A stretch of DNA of 64,000 bases from Nocardia flavorosea NBRC 108225 (GCF_001613385.1 NZ_BDCG01000021.1:124001-188000); one strand, 5' to 3'; shown: positions 16,481 through 25,857, counted from the first letter of the stretch. Numbers and translations are program-made. Notes: a model not told the origin generated them from the letters alone.

Positions 16481-16529
16481 CGGCGAAAGGCTCCGTCCCG
16501 CGGCATCGGGTCGGTCGTCGCGGCCACGA

Positions 16530-18470
16530 TCACTGGTATTTATCCACCCGCAACCACGGCCGGAGCAGGTTCTCCTCGGTGGACGGGCCGGGTTGCCATT
16601 CGGCGATCCACGGACCGGTGCCTTCGCTCTGATCGAGGACGCCCTCCTCCAGCCACCGGTAGCGCCCGTCGAACACCTTGCGCGCGACGCGGACATCTTC
16701 GTCGTCGGTGTTGTCCCAGAGTGCATCGAACAGCTCCCGCACCCGGATTCGCGCCTGCCGGCAGAAGAGATCGGCCAACTCCCCGGCAGCTTCCCCGTCC
16801 GGCGTACCGCGGTCGGCCTGTGCCCGGACGCAGACCGCCGACATGGCGAACAGTTCCGCACCGATATCGACGAGTCGCCCCAGGAACACCTGCCGGTATT
16901 CGAGCTTCGCCTGCCAGCGCGCCATGCCGTACACCAGCGCGCGGGCTTGCTTGCGGGCCATGCGTTCGACGAAACGCATATGTGGCGCAAGCGGTCCGAA
17001 GTCGGTGAACGCGGCCGGTGTCGTGCCGGGGCCGACGGCGAGCTGCGGGAACCATTTGGCGTAGAAACCGCCGGCGCCCACCGCGGATCTGGCTTTCTCC
17101 TTGAACTCCGCGTGCCGGTCGACGAGCGCTCCGGCGGCGGCCATATGCGCGTCGGCCATTTCGCGGGCGATGAGCAACCGCATGATCTCGCTGGAGCCTT
17201 CGAAGATCCGGTTGATCCGCAGATCGCGCACCAGTTGCTCGGCGCCGACCGCGCGTTCGCCCCGCGCTCGTAGCGATGCCGCCGTCTCGTAACCGCGGCC
17301 GCCACGGATCTGCAGGAGTTCGTCGGCGATCCGGCAGCTCATCTCCGAGGACCAGAGCTTGGCGAGCGCTGCCTCGATGCGGATATCGTTGCGGTTCTCG
17401 TCGCACATGGTGGCCGAGAGGTCGAGTACGGCCTCCAGGGCGTAGGTGGTCGCGGCGATATAGGACACTTTGGCCGACACCGCGGCATGCTCGCCGACCG
17501 GGCGCCCCCACTGCACCCGAGCGGTACTCCATTCGCGGGCGATCTTCAGTGACCATTTGGCTGCCGCGGTGCACAGCGCCGGAATGGCGAGCCGACCGGC
17601 ATTGAGCGTGGTCAACGCGATCTTCAAGCCGTCGCCTTCTCGGCCGATCAAATTTTCGCGGGGAACCCGGACGTTGTACATGCGGGTGACGCCGTTCTCG
17701 AGACCGCGCAGCCCCATGAACGAATTGCGCCGCTCCACGGTGATACCTGCGCTGTCGGCTTCGACGACGAAGGCGGAGATACCGCCGCGGTGCCCGTCGC
17801 TCTTCGGTACCCGCGCCATCACCACCAGCAGTTCCGCGACCACGCCGTTGGTGGTCCACAGTTTGACGCCGTTCAACTCGTAGGCGGAACCGTCGGCGGT
17901 GGGGGTCGCGGTGCTGGCCATCCGGGCCGGGTCGGAGCCGACATCGGGTTCGGTGAGCAGGAAGGCACTGATCGCCCCCTTCGCGCACCGCGGTAGGAAG
18001 CGTTCTTTCTGCTCCGGCGTGCCCGCCAGTTTCAGCGGTTCGGGGACGCCGATCGACTGGTGCGCGGACAGTAGCGCGCCCAGGCTGGGATGGACCGAAC
18101 CGGCGAGCATCAGCGCCCTGTTGTAACCGACCTGGGAAAGGCCTTGTCCACCGTATTCGCGAGGAATCTTCAGGCCGAAGCAACCGAGGTCGGCGAGGCC
18201 CCGCACGTACTGCTCCGGGATACGGCCCTGTTCCTCGATCACGCTGCCGTCGACGGTTTCGCAGTAGGCGCGGAGCCGGGTCAGATACGCGTCGGTCTCG
18301 GCGGTGTCCTCGGCGCTGGGGCGTGGAAACGGGTGGATCAGATCCACCCGGTAGCGGCCGAGGAAAAGCTCCTTGGCAAAGGACGGTTTGGACCAGGTGG
18401 CCTCGCGGGATTCTTCGACGAGCTGCCGGGCCTGTTCCTCGGTGGCATCGACTTTCGCGACAGTGCTCAT
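16530..18470 (-). CDS. Long acyl-CoA dehydrogenase with C-terminal extension
   Basis: 646 residues, much longer than the usual 380. The catalytic core holds FLLTEPDVGSDPARM (FAD/substrate loop), KLWTTNGVVAELLVV, and RINRIFEGSSEIMRLLIARE, where the Glu of the FEGSSE motif is the catalytic base position of many long-chain enzymes. About 200 further residues form a helical domain as in VLCAD/ACAD9-type enzymes. Start 18470 follows GAGGAGGGCAGC; the longer start at 18500 lacks a ribosome site. It stands alone and converges on the hypothetical membrane-protein gene. Long-chain fatty acyl-CoA is the likely substrate class. Confidence 0.88.
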   Translation of the reverse strand: MSTVAKVDATEEQARQLVEESREATWSKPSFAKELFLGRYRVDLIHPFPRPSAEDTAETDAYLTRLRAYCETVDGSVIEEQGRIPEQYVRGLADLGCFGLKIPREYGGQGLSQVGYNRALMLAGSVHPSLGALLSAHQSIGVPEPLKLAGTPEQKERFLPRCAKGAISAFLLTEPDVGSDPARMASTATPTADGSAYELNGVKLWTTNGVVAELLVVMARVPKSDGHRGGISAFVVEADSAGITVERRNSFMGLRGLENGVTRMYNVRVPRENLIGREGDGLKIALTTLNAGRLAIPALCTAAAKWSLKIAREWSTARVQWGRPVGEHAAVSAKVSYIAATTYALEAVLDLSATMCDENRNDIRIEAALAKLWSSEMSCRIADELLQIRGGRGYETAASLRARGERAVGAEQLVRDLRINRIFEGSSEIMRLLIAREMADAHMAAAGALVDRHAEFKEKARSAVGAGGFYAKWFPQLAVGPGTTPAAFTDFGPLAPHMRFVERMARKQARALVYGMARWQAKLEYRQVFLGRLVDIGAELFAMSAVCVRAQADRGTPDGEAAGELADLFCRQARIRVRELFDALWDNTDDEDVRVARKVFDGRYRWLEEGVLDQSEGTGPWIAEWQPGPSTEENLLRPWLRVDKYQ

Positions 18471-18520
18471 GCTGCCCTCCTCGGAGGTGATGGCGGTCAC
18501 ATCCGAGTGTAAGAGTGTTT

Positions 18521-18536
18521 GTTACCAGCCGGTAGG
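18521..18536. promoter_or_regulatory. Candidate TetR-type operator upstream of the acyl-CoA dehydrogenase gene
   Basis: GTTACCAGCCGGTAGG contains TACC/GGTA inverted arms about 50 bases before the start at 18470. Acyl-CoA dehydrogenase genes of actinobacteria are often controlled by TetR-type repressors through such sites; no cognate regulator is adjacent. Confidence 0.3.
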
Positions 18537-18627
18537 CTCAAAACTCGATTTCCCGGGTGCTCGGCCACGCCCGGCGGGCCGGGCAGGTCCGAATCCGCCC
18601 GGTGGGCGGTCCGCTCGGGAACGCGAT

Positions 18628-19584
18628 TTACGGTGCGGTTGATATCCGCTGGGTCGACTCCAAACGCCCCAGCGGATGGTCGGCGGCGAGGGACTCCCGG
18701 GCCGCTTCCCAACCGGCATTGTCGATCCCGAATTCGTGGCGCAAGTACGCGGTGGTGACCGCCTGGACCAGGGCGACGCGTTCCGGATTCTCGTCGGTGG
18801 TTTCCGCGACCCGGTAACCGGAGATGCCCCCGAGGAAATGTTCCGCTCCGAAGAGCGTGAGCAAGCTTTTGTCGCCGGGGCTCAGGGTGTACGGGTCGGT
18901 TGTCCAGTCGGGTCCGCGAACGGTCAGCGGGTAGTCGTCGGCATCGCCGGCGACCACGAGGGTGGGCGTAGTCATCTGCGAGAAGTCCTGATCCGACAGC
19001 CACGCCGCGTGCTCGAGAGCAAAAGGGGTCAGGCTTTCGCCGCCTGCGCCCGCCGTGGCCAGCAGGATGCCGGCGGTGATTCGGGAATCCGCACGGTCCT
19101 CGACGTGCCCGGTGCTCGGGTCGCGGACGCGCAGACCCAGCAGAATACCTGCCGTCTGGCCGCCGAAGGAGTGGCCGGCCGCCGCGATACGGGTTCGATC
19201 GGGACGCCCGGCGAGACCGGGGACCGCGGCTTCCAGCACCTCCAGGTTGTCGAGGAGGTGCACCATATCGTCGACGCGGAACCGCCAGTGGTGTGGCCGG
19301 CGAGGGTCGTCGGCGACGAAGGGGAGCGTTTTCGAGTCGAGATGAGTGGGCTGGAGAACCACGAAACCGTGGGCGGCCCAATGGTCGGCGAGCGGGCCGT
19401 AACCGTCCAGCGATGAACTGTAACCGTGGGAGAGCAGGATGATCGGCAGATTATGCCCGGTCACCGGTGCGGAGACGCGGACGTGCAGATCCTCCCCGCG
19501 ATCCGGCGCGGGCAGCACGATCGGTTTGACCGAGACGACCGGGGCGGCGGCGGGGCCGGGGATACCCGAGTTCGAGCTTGTCAT
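18628..19584 (-). CDS. Alpha/beta hydrolase (chlorophyllase / PAF-acetylhydrolase-like)
   Basis: 318 residues from the ATG at 19584 preceded by GAGGA. The fold marks are IILLSHGYSSSLDGYG (oxyanion strand), the nucleophile elbow AAAGHSFGGQTAG (Ser in GHSFGG), LVVAGDADDYPLT with a candidate Asp, and GAEHFLGGISG supplying the His. No signal peptide is evident, so it is probably cytoplasmic. Substrate not predictable. The next gene upstream starts beyond 19737 on the same strand, 152 bases away. Confidence 0.8.
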   Translation of the reverse strand: MTSSNSGIPGPAAAPVVSVKPIVLPAPDRGEDLHVRVSAPVTGHNLPIILLSHGYSSSLDGYGPLADHWAAHGFVVLQPTHLDSKTLPFVADDPRRPHHWRFRVDDMVHLLDNLEVLEAAVPGLAGRPDRTRIAAAGHSFGGQTAGILLGLRVRDPSTGHVEDRADSRITAGILLATAGAGGESLTPFALEHAAWLSDQDFSQMTTPTLVVAGDADDYPLTVRGPDWTTDPYTLSPGDKSLLTLFGAEHFLGGISGYRVAETTDENPERVALVQAVTTAYLRHEFGIDNAGWEAARESLAADHPLGRLESTQRISTAP

Positions 19585-19736
19585 GGGTGCGGTGTCCTCT
19601 TGCTTCGTTCCGCATGGCGCCGGGCCGGCGACCCGGCCGGGCCCGGAAACGGACCGATTCGGTGATTGCGGGTGCCACGACGATCCTGCACACCGGCCGG
19701 TCCTGCCGGGACCGGGTCGCCGGACGAACGGGCGGG

Positions 19737-20204
19737 TTACCGGTTCTCGACCGTCCGGGCGAGGATGCCGAGGGTGGCCCGGAGTCCCGATTCGGGAATG
19801 ACCGGGAAAATCCCCGCCTCCCGGTAGGGGGCGGCGATCCGGCTCCAGTCGTAATAGGACGTCACCAGGGTGCCGGTCTCGCTGGGCTCCAGCCGGTAGC
19901 CGTAGAGATGTTCGATCGGTGGCTGGATCTGGCCGGAGATCGTCCATTCGATCTGCGCGTCCTGCTCGAACTCCGTGATGATCACCGTGACGTCGTATTT
20001 GCCCATCGGGAAATCGTTGAGCGATTCACGATCCATATGCACCAGGAACTCGTCCCCCACCGCGGTGACGGGTTTACCTTCGGCGGATTGCAGCATGCCC
20101 GAACTGTCGATCGCCACATGCCCGGCGGGCGAGCACAACAAGGCGAAGATCTCGTCGGGTCGCGCCGCGATCTCGCGTCGGACCTCGAACCGTTCCTCAC
20201 TCAC
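19737..20204 (-). CDS. SRPBCC-fold protein (polyketide cyclase/START-like)
   Basis: 155 residues from a GTG at 20204, which follows GAAGG at a good distance; longer in-frame starts add Arg-rich sequence that looks non-coding. The protein opens EERFEVRREIAARPDEIFALL, the strand-helix of SRPBCC domains, and continues with VTVIITEFEQDAQIEWTISG and YDWSRIAAPYREAGIFPVI in pieces. Such proteins bind hydrophobic ligands in a helix-grip cavity. It follows the CoA-transferase gene of the glutarate-type operon by 79 bases and may be co-transcribed. Confidence 0.7.
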   Translation of the reverse strand: MSEERFEVRREIAARPDEIFALLCSPAGHVAIDSSGMLQSAEGKPVTAVGDEFLVHMDRESLNDFPMGKYDVTVIITEFEQDAQIEWTISGQIQPPIEHLYGYRLEPSETGTLVTSYYDWSRIAAPYREAGIFPVIPESGLRATLGILARTVENR

Positions 20205-20283
20205 GAGGTCAACCTTCGCACAACGGCACTGAGCGGGCATCGGCAACGGGAAGTCGTCGGTGGCGGCCGGTCCGCTCGTTCCC

Positions 20284-21399
20284 TCAGCCCGCCGTATCCG
20301 CCCCGAGCCGTGGTGGTGCCGTGCGATAGGTCGCCGGGGTGGCACTGAGCCCGATCGGGTTGGCGATCTGCGCAACCGTGCCGGAGTCCTGGTCGTCGAT
20401 ACCGATCACCGGAGTCAGGCCGAGATTCTCCGCGTAGGTGATCGCGCCGGCGATATCGTTGAGCGGTCCGCAGGGCACCCGCGCCGCGGACAGTGCGGTG
20501 TACCAGGCGTCGGCCCCGTCGGCGGCCAGCAGATTCTCCAGCGCGGCGCGGAGTTCGTCGCGGTGAGCGACGCGGGCGGTGTTGGTGGCGAAGCGTTCGT
20601 CGGCGGCCATTTCGGCGACCCCGAGGACCTTTACCAGCGCAGCGAACTGGCGGTCGTTGCCGACCGCCAGCACCAGTGGCCGGTCGGCCGTCGCGAACAC
20701 CTCGTAGGGAGCGATGCTCGGATGCCGGTTGCCCATCGCCTGGGGGACCACCCCGGCTCCGATGTAGCCGGAGGTCTGGTTGGTCAGGGCGGAGAGCAGC
20801 GACGACAACAGGTTGACCTCCACTCGCTGCCCCTCGCCCGTCCGGTCTCGATGCCGGAGCGCGGCCAGGATGCCGAGGGCCGCATGCAGGCCGGTGATGA
20901 CATCGACCACGGCCACACCGACTTTGGTGGGGGTGGCGGGATCGGGCCCGGTGATGCTCATCAAACCGCCGACCGCCTGGATGAGCAGGTCGTATCCGGG
21001 CACTGTGTTGTCGCGGCCGAAACCGGTCACCGAACAGTAGACGATATCCGGATTGAACTCGGTGACCCGGTCGTATCCGAGCCCGAGCCGTTCCATCGTG
21101 CCGGGCAGGAAGTTCTCGACGACGACATCGGCGCGAGCCACCAGTTCCCGTGCCGCGGCGAGTCCTTCAGGACCCGACAGATCGAGCGCGACCGACTTCT
21201 TGTTGCGGTTCACGCTCAGGAAATAGGTGGATTCCGTCCCAGCCCAGGGCGGGCCCCAGCGGCGGGTATCGTCGCCGGTTCCGGGCCGTTCGACCTTGAT
21301 CACTTCCGCACCGAAATCCGCGAGCAGCATCGTCGCGTACGGGCCAGCCAGGACGCGGCCGAAATCGGCGATGACCAGGCCGTCCAGTGCGCCGGTCAC
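20284..21399 (-). CDS. CaiB/BaiF family III CoA-transferase (glutarate CoA-transferase-like)
   Basis: 371 residues from a GTG at 21399 that overlaps the stop of the upstream acyl-CoA dehydrogenase (GTGA). Marks are GLVIADFGRVLAGPYATMLLADFGAEVIKVE in consecutive blocks, SVNRNKKSVALDL, ADVVVENFLPGTMERLG and YCSVTGFG. The catalytic Asp expected about residue 165-175 lies in GYDLLIQAVGG. The enzyme moves CoA from one acyl-CoA to a carboxylate. Coupling to a glutaryl-CoA-dehydrogenase-like gene suggests a succinyl-CoA:glutarate transferase role like human SUGCT. Confidence 0.85.
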   Translation of the reverse strand: MTGALDGLVIADFGRVLAGPYATMLLADFGAEVIKVERPGTGDDTRRWGPPWAGTESTYFLSVNRNKKSVALDLSGPEGLAAARELVARADVVVENFLPGTMERLGLGYDRVTEFNPDIVYCSVTGFGRDNTVPGYDLLIQAVGGLMSITGPDPATPTKVGVAVVDVITGLHAALGILAALRHRDRTGEGQRVEVNLLSSLLSALTNQTSGYIGAGVVPQAMGNRHPSIAPYEVFATADRPLVLAVGNDRQFAALVKVLGVAEMAADERFATNTARVAHRDELRAALENLLAADGADAWYTALSAARVPCGPLNDIAGAITYAENLGLTPVIGIDDQDSGTVAQIANPIGLSATPATYRTAPPRLGADTAG

Positions 21400-22562
21400 C
21401 GGAAGGCTGCCGAACCGGTGAGTGCCTTGCCGATGGTCAGCTGGTGGACCTCGGAGGTGCCTTCGTAGGTGAGCACGGATTCCAGGTTGTTGGCATGCCG
21501 GATCACCGGGTATTCGAGGGTGATGCCGTTGGCGGCGAGGATGGTCCGGCATTCGCGGGCGATGGCGATGGCCTCGCGCACATTGTTGAGTTTGCCGGTG
21601 CTGACCTGTTCGGGTGTGATGTCGCCGCGGTCCTTGATCCGGCCCAGGTGGTAGGCGAGCAGATGTCCCTTACCGACTTCCAGCGCCATATCCGCGAGCT
21701 TGGCCTGGGTGAGCTGGTAGCCCGCCAGTGGTTTGCCGAAGACCTGCCGGGTCTGCGCGTAGTCGATCGCGGTTTCCAGGCAGTCGCGGGCGGCGCCGAT
21801 CGCGCCGAAGACGATGCCGAACCGGGCTTCGCCGAGGCTGGTGAGGGGGCCGCGCAGACCCTGCGCGAGGGGCAGCATCGCCGCGGCAGGCAGCCGGACA
21901 TCCTCCAGTACGAGTTCGGAGGTCACCGAGGCGCGCAGCGACATTTTCGCCCGGATCTCAGGGGCGGAGAAACCCGGGGTGCCGGTGGGAACGACGAAAC
22001 CGCGGATACCCTCTTCGGTCTGGGCCCAGACCACCGCGACATCGGCGATCGAGCCGTTGGTGATCCACATTTTCGTGCCGTTGAGCACCCAGTCGCCGCC
22101 GTCGCGCACCGCGCGGGTGCGCATCCCGGCCGGGTCGGAGCCGTGATCGGGTTCGGTGAGGCCGAAGCAGCCGATCGCCCGGCCGGCGGCCATCGACGGC
22201 AGCCACTGCTGTTTCTGTTCCTCGCTGCCCCAGTGGTGGATCGAGAACATCGCCAGCGATCCCTGCACCGACACCAGGCTGCGGATACCGGAGTCGACGG
22301 CCTCGAGTTCGAGGCAGGCCAGACCGTAGGCGGTGGCGCTCGTCCCGGCGCAGTCGTATCCGTCCAGATGCATGCCGAGCACGCCCAGCGAACCGAGTTC
22401 GACGGCCAGTTCACGCGCCGGGAGGCGGCCTTCCTCGAACCATTCGGCGATATGTGGCCGGATTCGCTCGGCTGCGAATTTGCGTACGGTAGACCGGATT
22501 TCGATCTCCTCCGGCGTAAGAAGTGAGTCGAGATCGAACAGCTGGGTCAGCGACTGGGACAT
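21396..22562 (-). CDS. Glutaryl-CoA dehydrogenase-like acyl-CoA dehydrogenase
   Basis: 388 residues from the ATG at 22562 after GGAGG. Features are CFGLTEPDHGSDPAGMRTRA, MWITNGSIADVAVVWA, and the C-terminal YEGTSEVHQLTIGKALTGSAAF, which resembles the YEGTHDIHALILGRAITG end of glutaryl-CoA dehydrogenases and carries the catalytic Glu. It would oxidise and decarboxylate glutaryl-CoA to crotonyl-CoA using FAD. It is the first gene of an operon whose promoter region holds two LacI-type operators, and it is divergent from the lacI-type gene. Specificity is inferred from the motif and the CoA-transferase partner. Confidence 0.83.
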   Translation of the reverse strand: MSQSLTQLFDLDSLLTPEEIEIRSTVRKFAAERIRPHIAEWFEEGRLPARELAVELGSLGVLGMHLDGYDCAGTSATAYGLACLELEAVDSGIRSLVSVQGSLAMFSIHHWGSEEQKQQWLPSMAAGRAIGCFGLTEPDHGSDPAGMRTRAVRDGGDWVLNGTKMWITNGSIADVAVVWAQTEEGIRGFVVPTGTPGFSAPEIRAKMSLRASVTSELVLEDVRLPAAAMLPLAQGLRGPLTSLGEARFGIVFGAIGAARDCLETAIDYAQTRQVFGKPLAGYQLTQAKLADMALEVGKGHLLAYHLGRIKDRGDITPEQVSTGKLNNVREAIAIARECRTILAANGITLEYPVIRHANNLESVLTYEGTSEVHQLTIGKALTGSAAFR

Positions 22563-22598
22563 GCGGCCTCCGGCGGGGTGTGCGCTTCGGGTAAACGG

Positions 22599-22612
22599 TA
22601 AAAACGTTTGCA
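22599..22612. promoter_or_regulatory. LacI-type operator 1
   Basis: TAAAAACGTTTGCA matches the LacI/GalR consensus TGCAAACGTTTGCA with a central CG. It lies between the divergent dehydrogenase operon and the lacI-type gene. Confidence 0.65.
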
Positions 22613-22622
22613 GGAACGATTG

Positions 22623-22636
22623 CGAGAACGTTTGCA
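22623..22636. promoter_or_regulatory. LacI-type operator 2
   Basis: CGAGAACGTTTGCA repeats the right half and centre of operator 1, 24 bases further on. Two helical turns would put both repressor dimers on one face of the DNA. Confidence 0.6.
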
Positions 22637-22694
22637 TGCCTACGCTAGACTTGCCCCCGCAAGACAGTCAAACCTGGAAGGACCCCACGTCGAG

Positions 22695-23702
22695 ATGCAC
22701 CGACCCACCCGCGCTCCGACCCTCAAGGAGATCGCCGAGCGCGCCGGGGTACATATCTCCACGGTCTCCCGGGTGCTGCGGCAGGACGAACCCGTGGACG
22801 GCTGGACGCCGTCGGCCCGCCGGGTCCGCGAAGTGGCCGCCGAAATCGGCTATCAACCGAACCTGTGGGCAGCCAGCCTGCGGACCCGCAAAACCACCAC
22901 CCTCGGCGTGGTGATGCCGCGCTTGACCGACGGCGTTGTCGCCACGACTTACCAGGGCATCGAAGTAGCCGCCACCCGCGCCGGCTACTCGGTACTGCTG
23001 TCGAGCCCGCCCGACGACCTCGACGCGCAACGACGCGCGGTGGAGCTACTGCTCGGCCGGCAGGTCGACGGACTGCTGCTCAGCAGCCTCCACATCCCCG
23101 GCGGCCCATTCCTGGAATCGCTGCCGATCGGCCCGCTGCCGATCCTCACGCTCACCCGGCACGCCGACGCGGGACTCCCGTTCGTGGTCGGCGACGACCG
23201 CCTCGGCGGCTACCTGGCCGCCCGCCACCTCCTCGACCATGGCTACTCCGACCTCGCCGTCATCAACGGCCCCGAACACGCGACCACGGCACGCGACCGG
23301 ATGCTCGGATTCTCCGACGCCCTGGCCGAAGCCGGGATCACCCTGCCTCCGCACCGGATCGCCGAATCGACCTTCGAAGTCGCCGGCGGCGTTGCCGCGG
23401 GTCACGAACTCCTCGACCGCCCCGATCGCCCACGGGCAGTTTTCGCCGTCACCGACACCATCGCCATCGGCGTGCTCGGGGTGGCCCGGGATCTCGGGCT
23501 GACGGTTCCGGATGATCTCGCCCTCGTCGGCTACAACGACATCCCGGTCGCCGCCCAGCTGCCCGTCCCGTTGACAACGATCCGCTCACCCGCACAGCAG
23601 ATCGGTGCCACCGCCGTGAGCAAACTGCTCGAGCTCATCGGCGGGCACGAGGTCGAGTCGGCGCGGTTGCCGGTGGAACTCGTGGTGCGCGGAACGAGCT
23701 GA
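22695..23702 (+). CDS. LacI-family transcriptional regulator
   Basis: 335 residues starting MHRPTRAPTLKEIAE. The N-terminal LacI helix-turn-helix is TLKEIAERAGVHISTVSRVL, with the hinge helix in the ANPNLWAASLR-like segment (YQPNLWAASLRTRK). The periplasmic-binding-like domain follows: TTLGVVMPRLTDGV, GLLLSSLHIPGG, LVGYNDIPVAAQLPVPLTTIR. It should bind the two operators just upstream and control both itself and the divergent glutarate-type operon. LacI regulators of acid catabolism are less common than those for sugars. After the stop, 23703-23961 holds no gene that I can support. Confidence 0.9.
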   Translation: MHRPTRAPTLKEIAERAGVHISTVSRVLRQDEPVDGWTPSARRVREVAAEIGYQPNLWAASLRTRKTTTLGVVMPRLTDGVVATTYQGIEVAATRAGYSVLLSSPPDDLDAQRRAVELLLGRQVDGLLLSSLHIPGGPFLESLPIGPLPILTLTRHADAGLPFVVGDDRLGGYLAARHLLDHGYSDLAVINGPEHATTARDRMLGFSDALAEAGITLPPHRIAESTFEVAGGVAAGHELLDRPDRPRAVFAVTDTIAIGVLGVARDLGLTVPDDLALVGYNDIPVAAQLPVPLTTIRSPAQQIGATAVSKLLELIGGHEVESARLPVELVVRGTS

Positions 23703-23961
23703 ACCCAGGCGTGCGTTTGGACGTCTCGAACGTCACCCTGGAGTTGTCCCCGACTGTCCTCGGCGACGATGTGCTGTGCTGACCGGTTGGTCACCCGATC
23801 GGGCTCCTCACGCATCCCGAGATCGTCTGGTCGAACCCCTCCGGGGCCGCGACGGGAAGCCGGTGGACCTGCGAAATCACGGAGTGGCGGGTGTGATGTA
23901 GCGAATGGCGGCCCGTCGAGGCACTATCGACGGGTCGCCGGCCAACTCCGGGAACGGGAAC

Positions 23962-24797
23962 TTACAGCGGACCCCACCTGGTGTCGGCGCCTTCGCGAAA
24001 GGCGGTGAAGGAGGCGTCGAGTTCGCCGGTGGCGCTGCACATCACCTGGGTGCGGTTCTCGATATCGAGGGCGTGCCGGAGGCTGGGGGAGTCCACGGTC
24101 TGCCACATGGTTTCCTTCGTCATCCAGACCGCGAGCGGGGAGTGGCAGGCGATTTCCTCTGCCTTGGCGATGGCGCGGTCGAGGAGGTCGCCGGTGCCGG
24201 TCACCTCGAGTACGAGGCCCATACGCTCGGCCTCGTGGGCGTCGAAGATACGGCCGGTGAGCAGGAGTTCGGCTGAACGGGAGCCGCCGACCAGGCGTGG
24301 GAGGTGGTAGCTGGTGCCCATATCGCAGGCCGAGATGCCGTGCCGGATGAAAACGGCGCCGAAACTCGCCTCGGCGCTTGCGAATCGGATATCGCAGGCC
24401 AGTGCCAGGGCGAAACCACCGCCGACCGCGGCTCCGTTCACGGCGGCGATCACGGGCTGGCGGAGCCGGTGGATTTTCTCGAAGCCGAGGCCATCAGTTC
24501 CTGGGAGGCATAGATCCGGGCCATCGGGGAGTGGACCGAACCCAGCAGGGCGGCCGTGGGAGTGGCGTCTGTGGCGGTGAAGTCTTCGGGCTGCGCTTTG
24601 AGGTCGGCGCCGGCGGAGAAACCGGCGCCCGCGCCGGTGATGACGACGGCGCGGACGTTCGGCTTTCCGTTCACTTCGTCCAGCACGGTGTGCAATTCCG
24701 CGACCGTCTGGTTGTCGAGCGCGTTCCGCCGGTGCGGGCGGTCGATCGTCAGGACGACTACGCCGGAGGGCAGGTATTCGATGGCGAGCTGGGACAC
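23962..24797 (-). pseudogene. Enoyl-CoA hydratase/isomerase gene, frameshifted
   Basis: Two overlapping minus-strand frames make one crotonase. The first (24797-24450) reads MSQLAIEYLPSGVVVLTIDR, then VITGAGAGFSAGADLKAQ and ARIYASQELMAS. The second (to 23962) continues VIAAVNGAAVGGGFALALA, ADICDIRFAS-like sequence and SFGAVFIRHGIS, up to REGADTRWGPL. A single missing base near 24484-24487 (GAGG context) explains the break; restored, the protein is a normal length of about 278 residues. Both oxyanion-hole segments and the substrate region are intact. A sequencing error cannot be excluded. It follows an SDR gene on the same strand by 25 bases. Confidence 0.75.
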
Positions 24798-24822
24798 GGT
24801 TCGGACCTTTCCGGAAGCGGAC

Positions 24823-25593
24823 TCAGCGGGCGACGGTGCCGCCGTCGACCAGGAAGGTCTGGCCGGTGATGAAACTGCCTGCGTCGGAGCACAGCAGCAG
24901 TGCCGTCCCGACCATTTCGTCGGGTTCGGCGAGACGGCCCAGGAGGGAGCCGCGGGCCATCGCCTCGATGAACTCGGGCGGGTTCTTCCGAACCATGTCG
25001 GTATCGACCGCGCCGGGCGCCAGGGCGTTGACGCGGATACCGTCTGCCGCGAATTCGGCGGCCATGGAGCGGGTGAACGACAGCAGCGCGGCTTTGCCCG
25101 CCGCGTACATCGACAGTGCGGGCGCGAACTGCATCGCCGCGACGGAACCGAAGTTGAGTACGGCGGCGTGTTCGCTGGCTCGCAGGTACGGCAGCGCAGC
25201 CTGGATCAGGAACAGTGGGCCCTGCACGTTGACGCCGAACGATTTGTCGACCGCTTCCGGCTGCATACTGCCCAAGGGTTGCGCGAGCGCATTGGCGGCG
25301 TTGTTGACGACGATATCGAGTCCACCGAAGGTCTGCGCTGTGGTCTCCACCAGGTCGTGCAACGCGCTCACCTCGCCGAGATGGGTCGGGACGCCGATGG
25401 CTTCCGCGCCGAGTTCCCGCAGCCGGGATGCGGCCTTGTCGCAGGCCTCCGGTTTACGGCTGGCCACGACGATATTCGCGCCCGCGCAAGCGAAGCCCTC
25501 GGCCAACGCCAGCCCGATACCGCGGGTTCCGCCCGTGATGATCGCGGTCCGGCCGCTCAGGTCGAACAGCTTCTGGTAGGAGTCCTTGTCCAC
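24823..25593 (-). CDS. Short-chain dehydrogenase/reductase (SDR)
   Basis: 256 residues from a GTG at 25593 preceded by GAGAGGG. A classical SDR: TAIITGGTRGIGLALAEGF (NAD(P)-binding TGxxxGxG at about 20-27), NNAA at 97-100, catalytic Ser150 in NFGSVAA, and YAAGK (163-167) with the Tyr/Lys pair. The C-terminus ITGQTFLVDGG is typical. A much longer open frame runs upstream to 26991 but crosses the terminator and other genes, so it is a shadow. Followed by the enoyl-CoA hydratase gene; together they could perform two beta-oxidation-like steps. Confidence 0.85.
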   Translation of the reverse strand: MDKDSYQKLFDLSGRTAIITGGTRGIGLALAEGFACAGANIVVASRKPEACDKAASRLRELGAEAIGVPTHLGEVSALHDLVETTAQTFGGLDIVVNNAANALAQPLGSMQPEAVDKSFGVNVQGPLFLIQAALPYLRASEHAAVLNFGSVAAMQFAPALSMYAAGKAALLSFTRSMAAEFAADGIRVNALAPGAVDTDMVRKNPPEFIEAMARGSLLGRLAEPDEMVGTALLLCSDAGSFITGQTFLVDGGTVAR

Positions 25594-25632
25594 TCCGGCC
25601 ACCCTCTCGATCTCCGGGCGATACTGCCCGCC

Positions 25633-25654
25633 ACTGACTACAGCCGCAGTCAGT
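25633..25654. promoter_or_regulatory. Candidate operator upstream of the SDR gene
   Basis: ACTGACT and AGTCAGT form perfect 7-bp inverted arms separated by eight bases, 40 bases before the SDR start. The geometry fits a dimeric regulator. No regulator gene is adjacent. Confidence 0.4.
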
Positions 25655-25823
25655 TGTATCAGTACGGGAAGGCGCACGGGCGGGACTTCGTCATCGGAGG
25701 GCCGGCGACGGACGGCGCCGACCGGAGTCGGGCCGGTCGACCGACTGCCCCGCGGACTACGCAGAGCGCCGGGCCGGCCGTAACCCTGATCGCGTCGCGT
25801 AGTGGCGGCCGACTGCGCTGTCC

Positions 25824-25857
25824 CGGCTCGTCCGCCGACGCCCCGGCGGACGAGCCG
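25824..25857 (-). terminator. Strong hairpin terminator of the AsnB-type operon
   Basis: CGGCTCGTCCGCCG pairs perfectly over 14 bases with CGGCGGACGAGCCG across a 6-base loop, 87 bases after the stop of the cupin-like gene. There is no U tract, as usual for actinobacteria. Confidence 0.75.
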
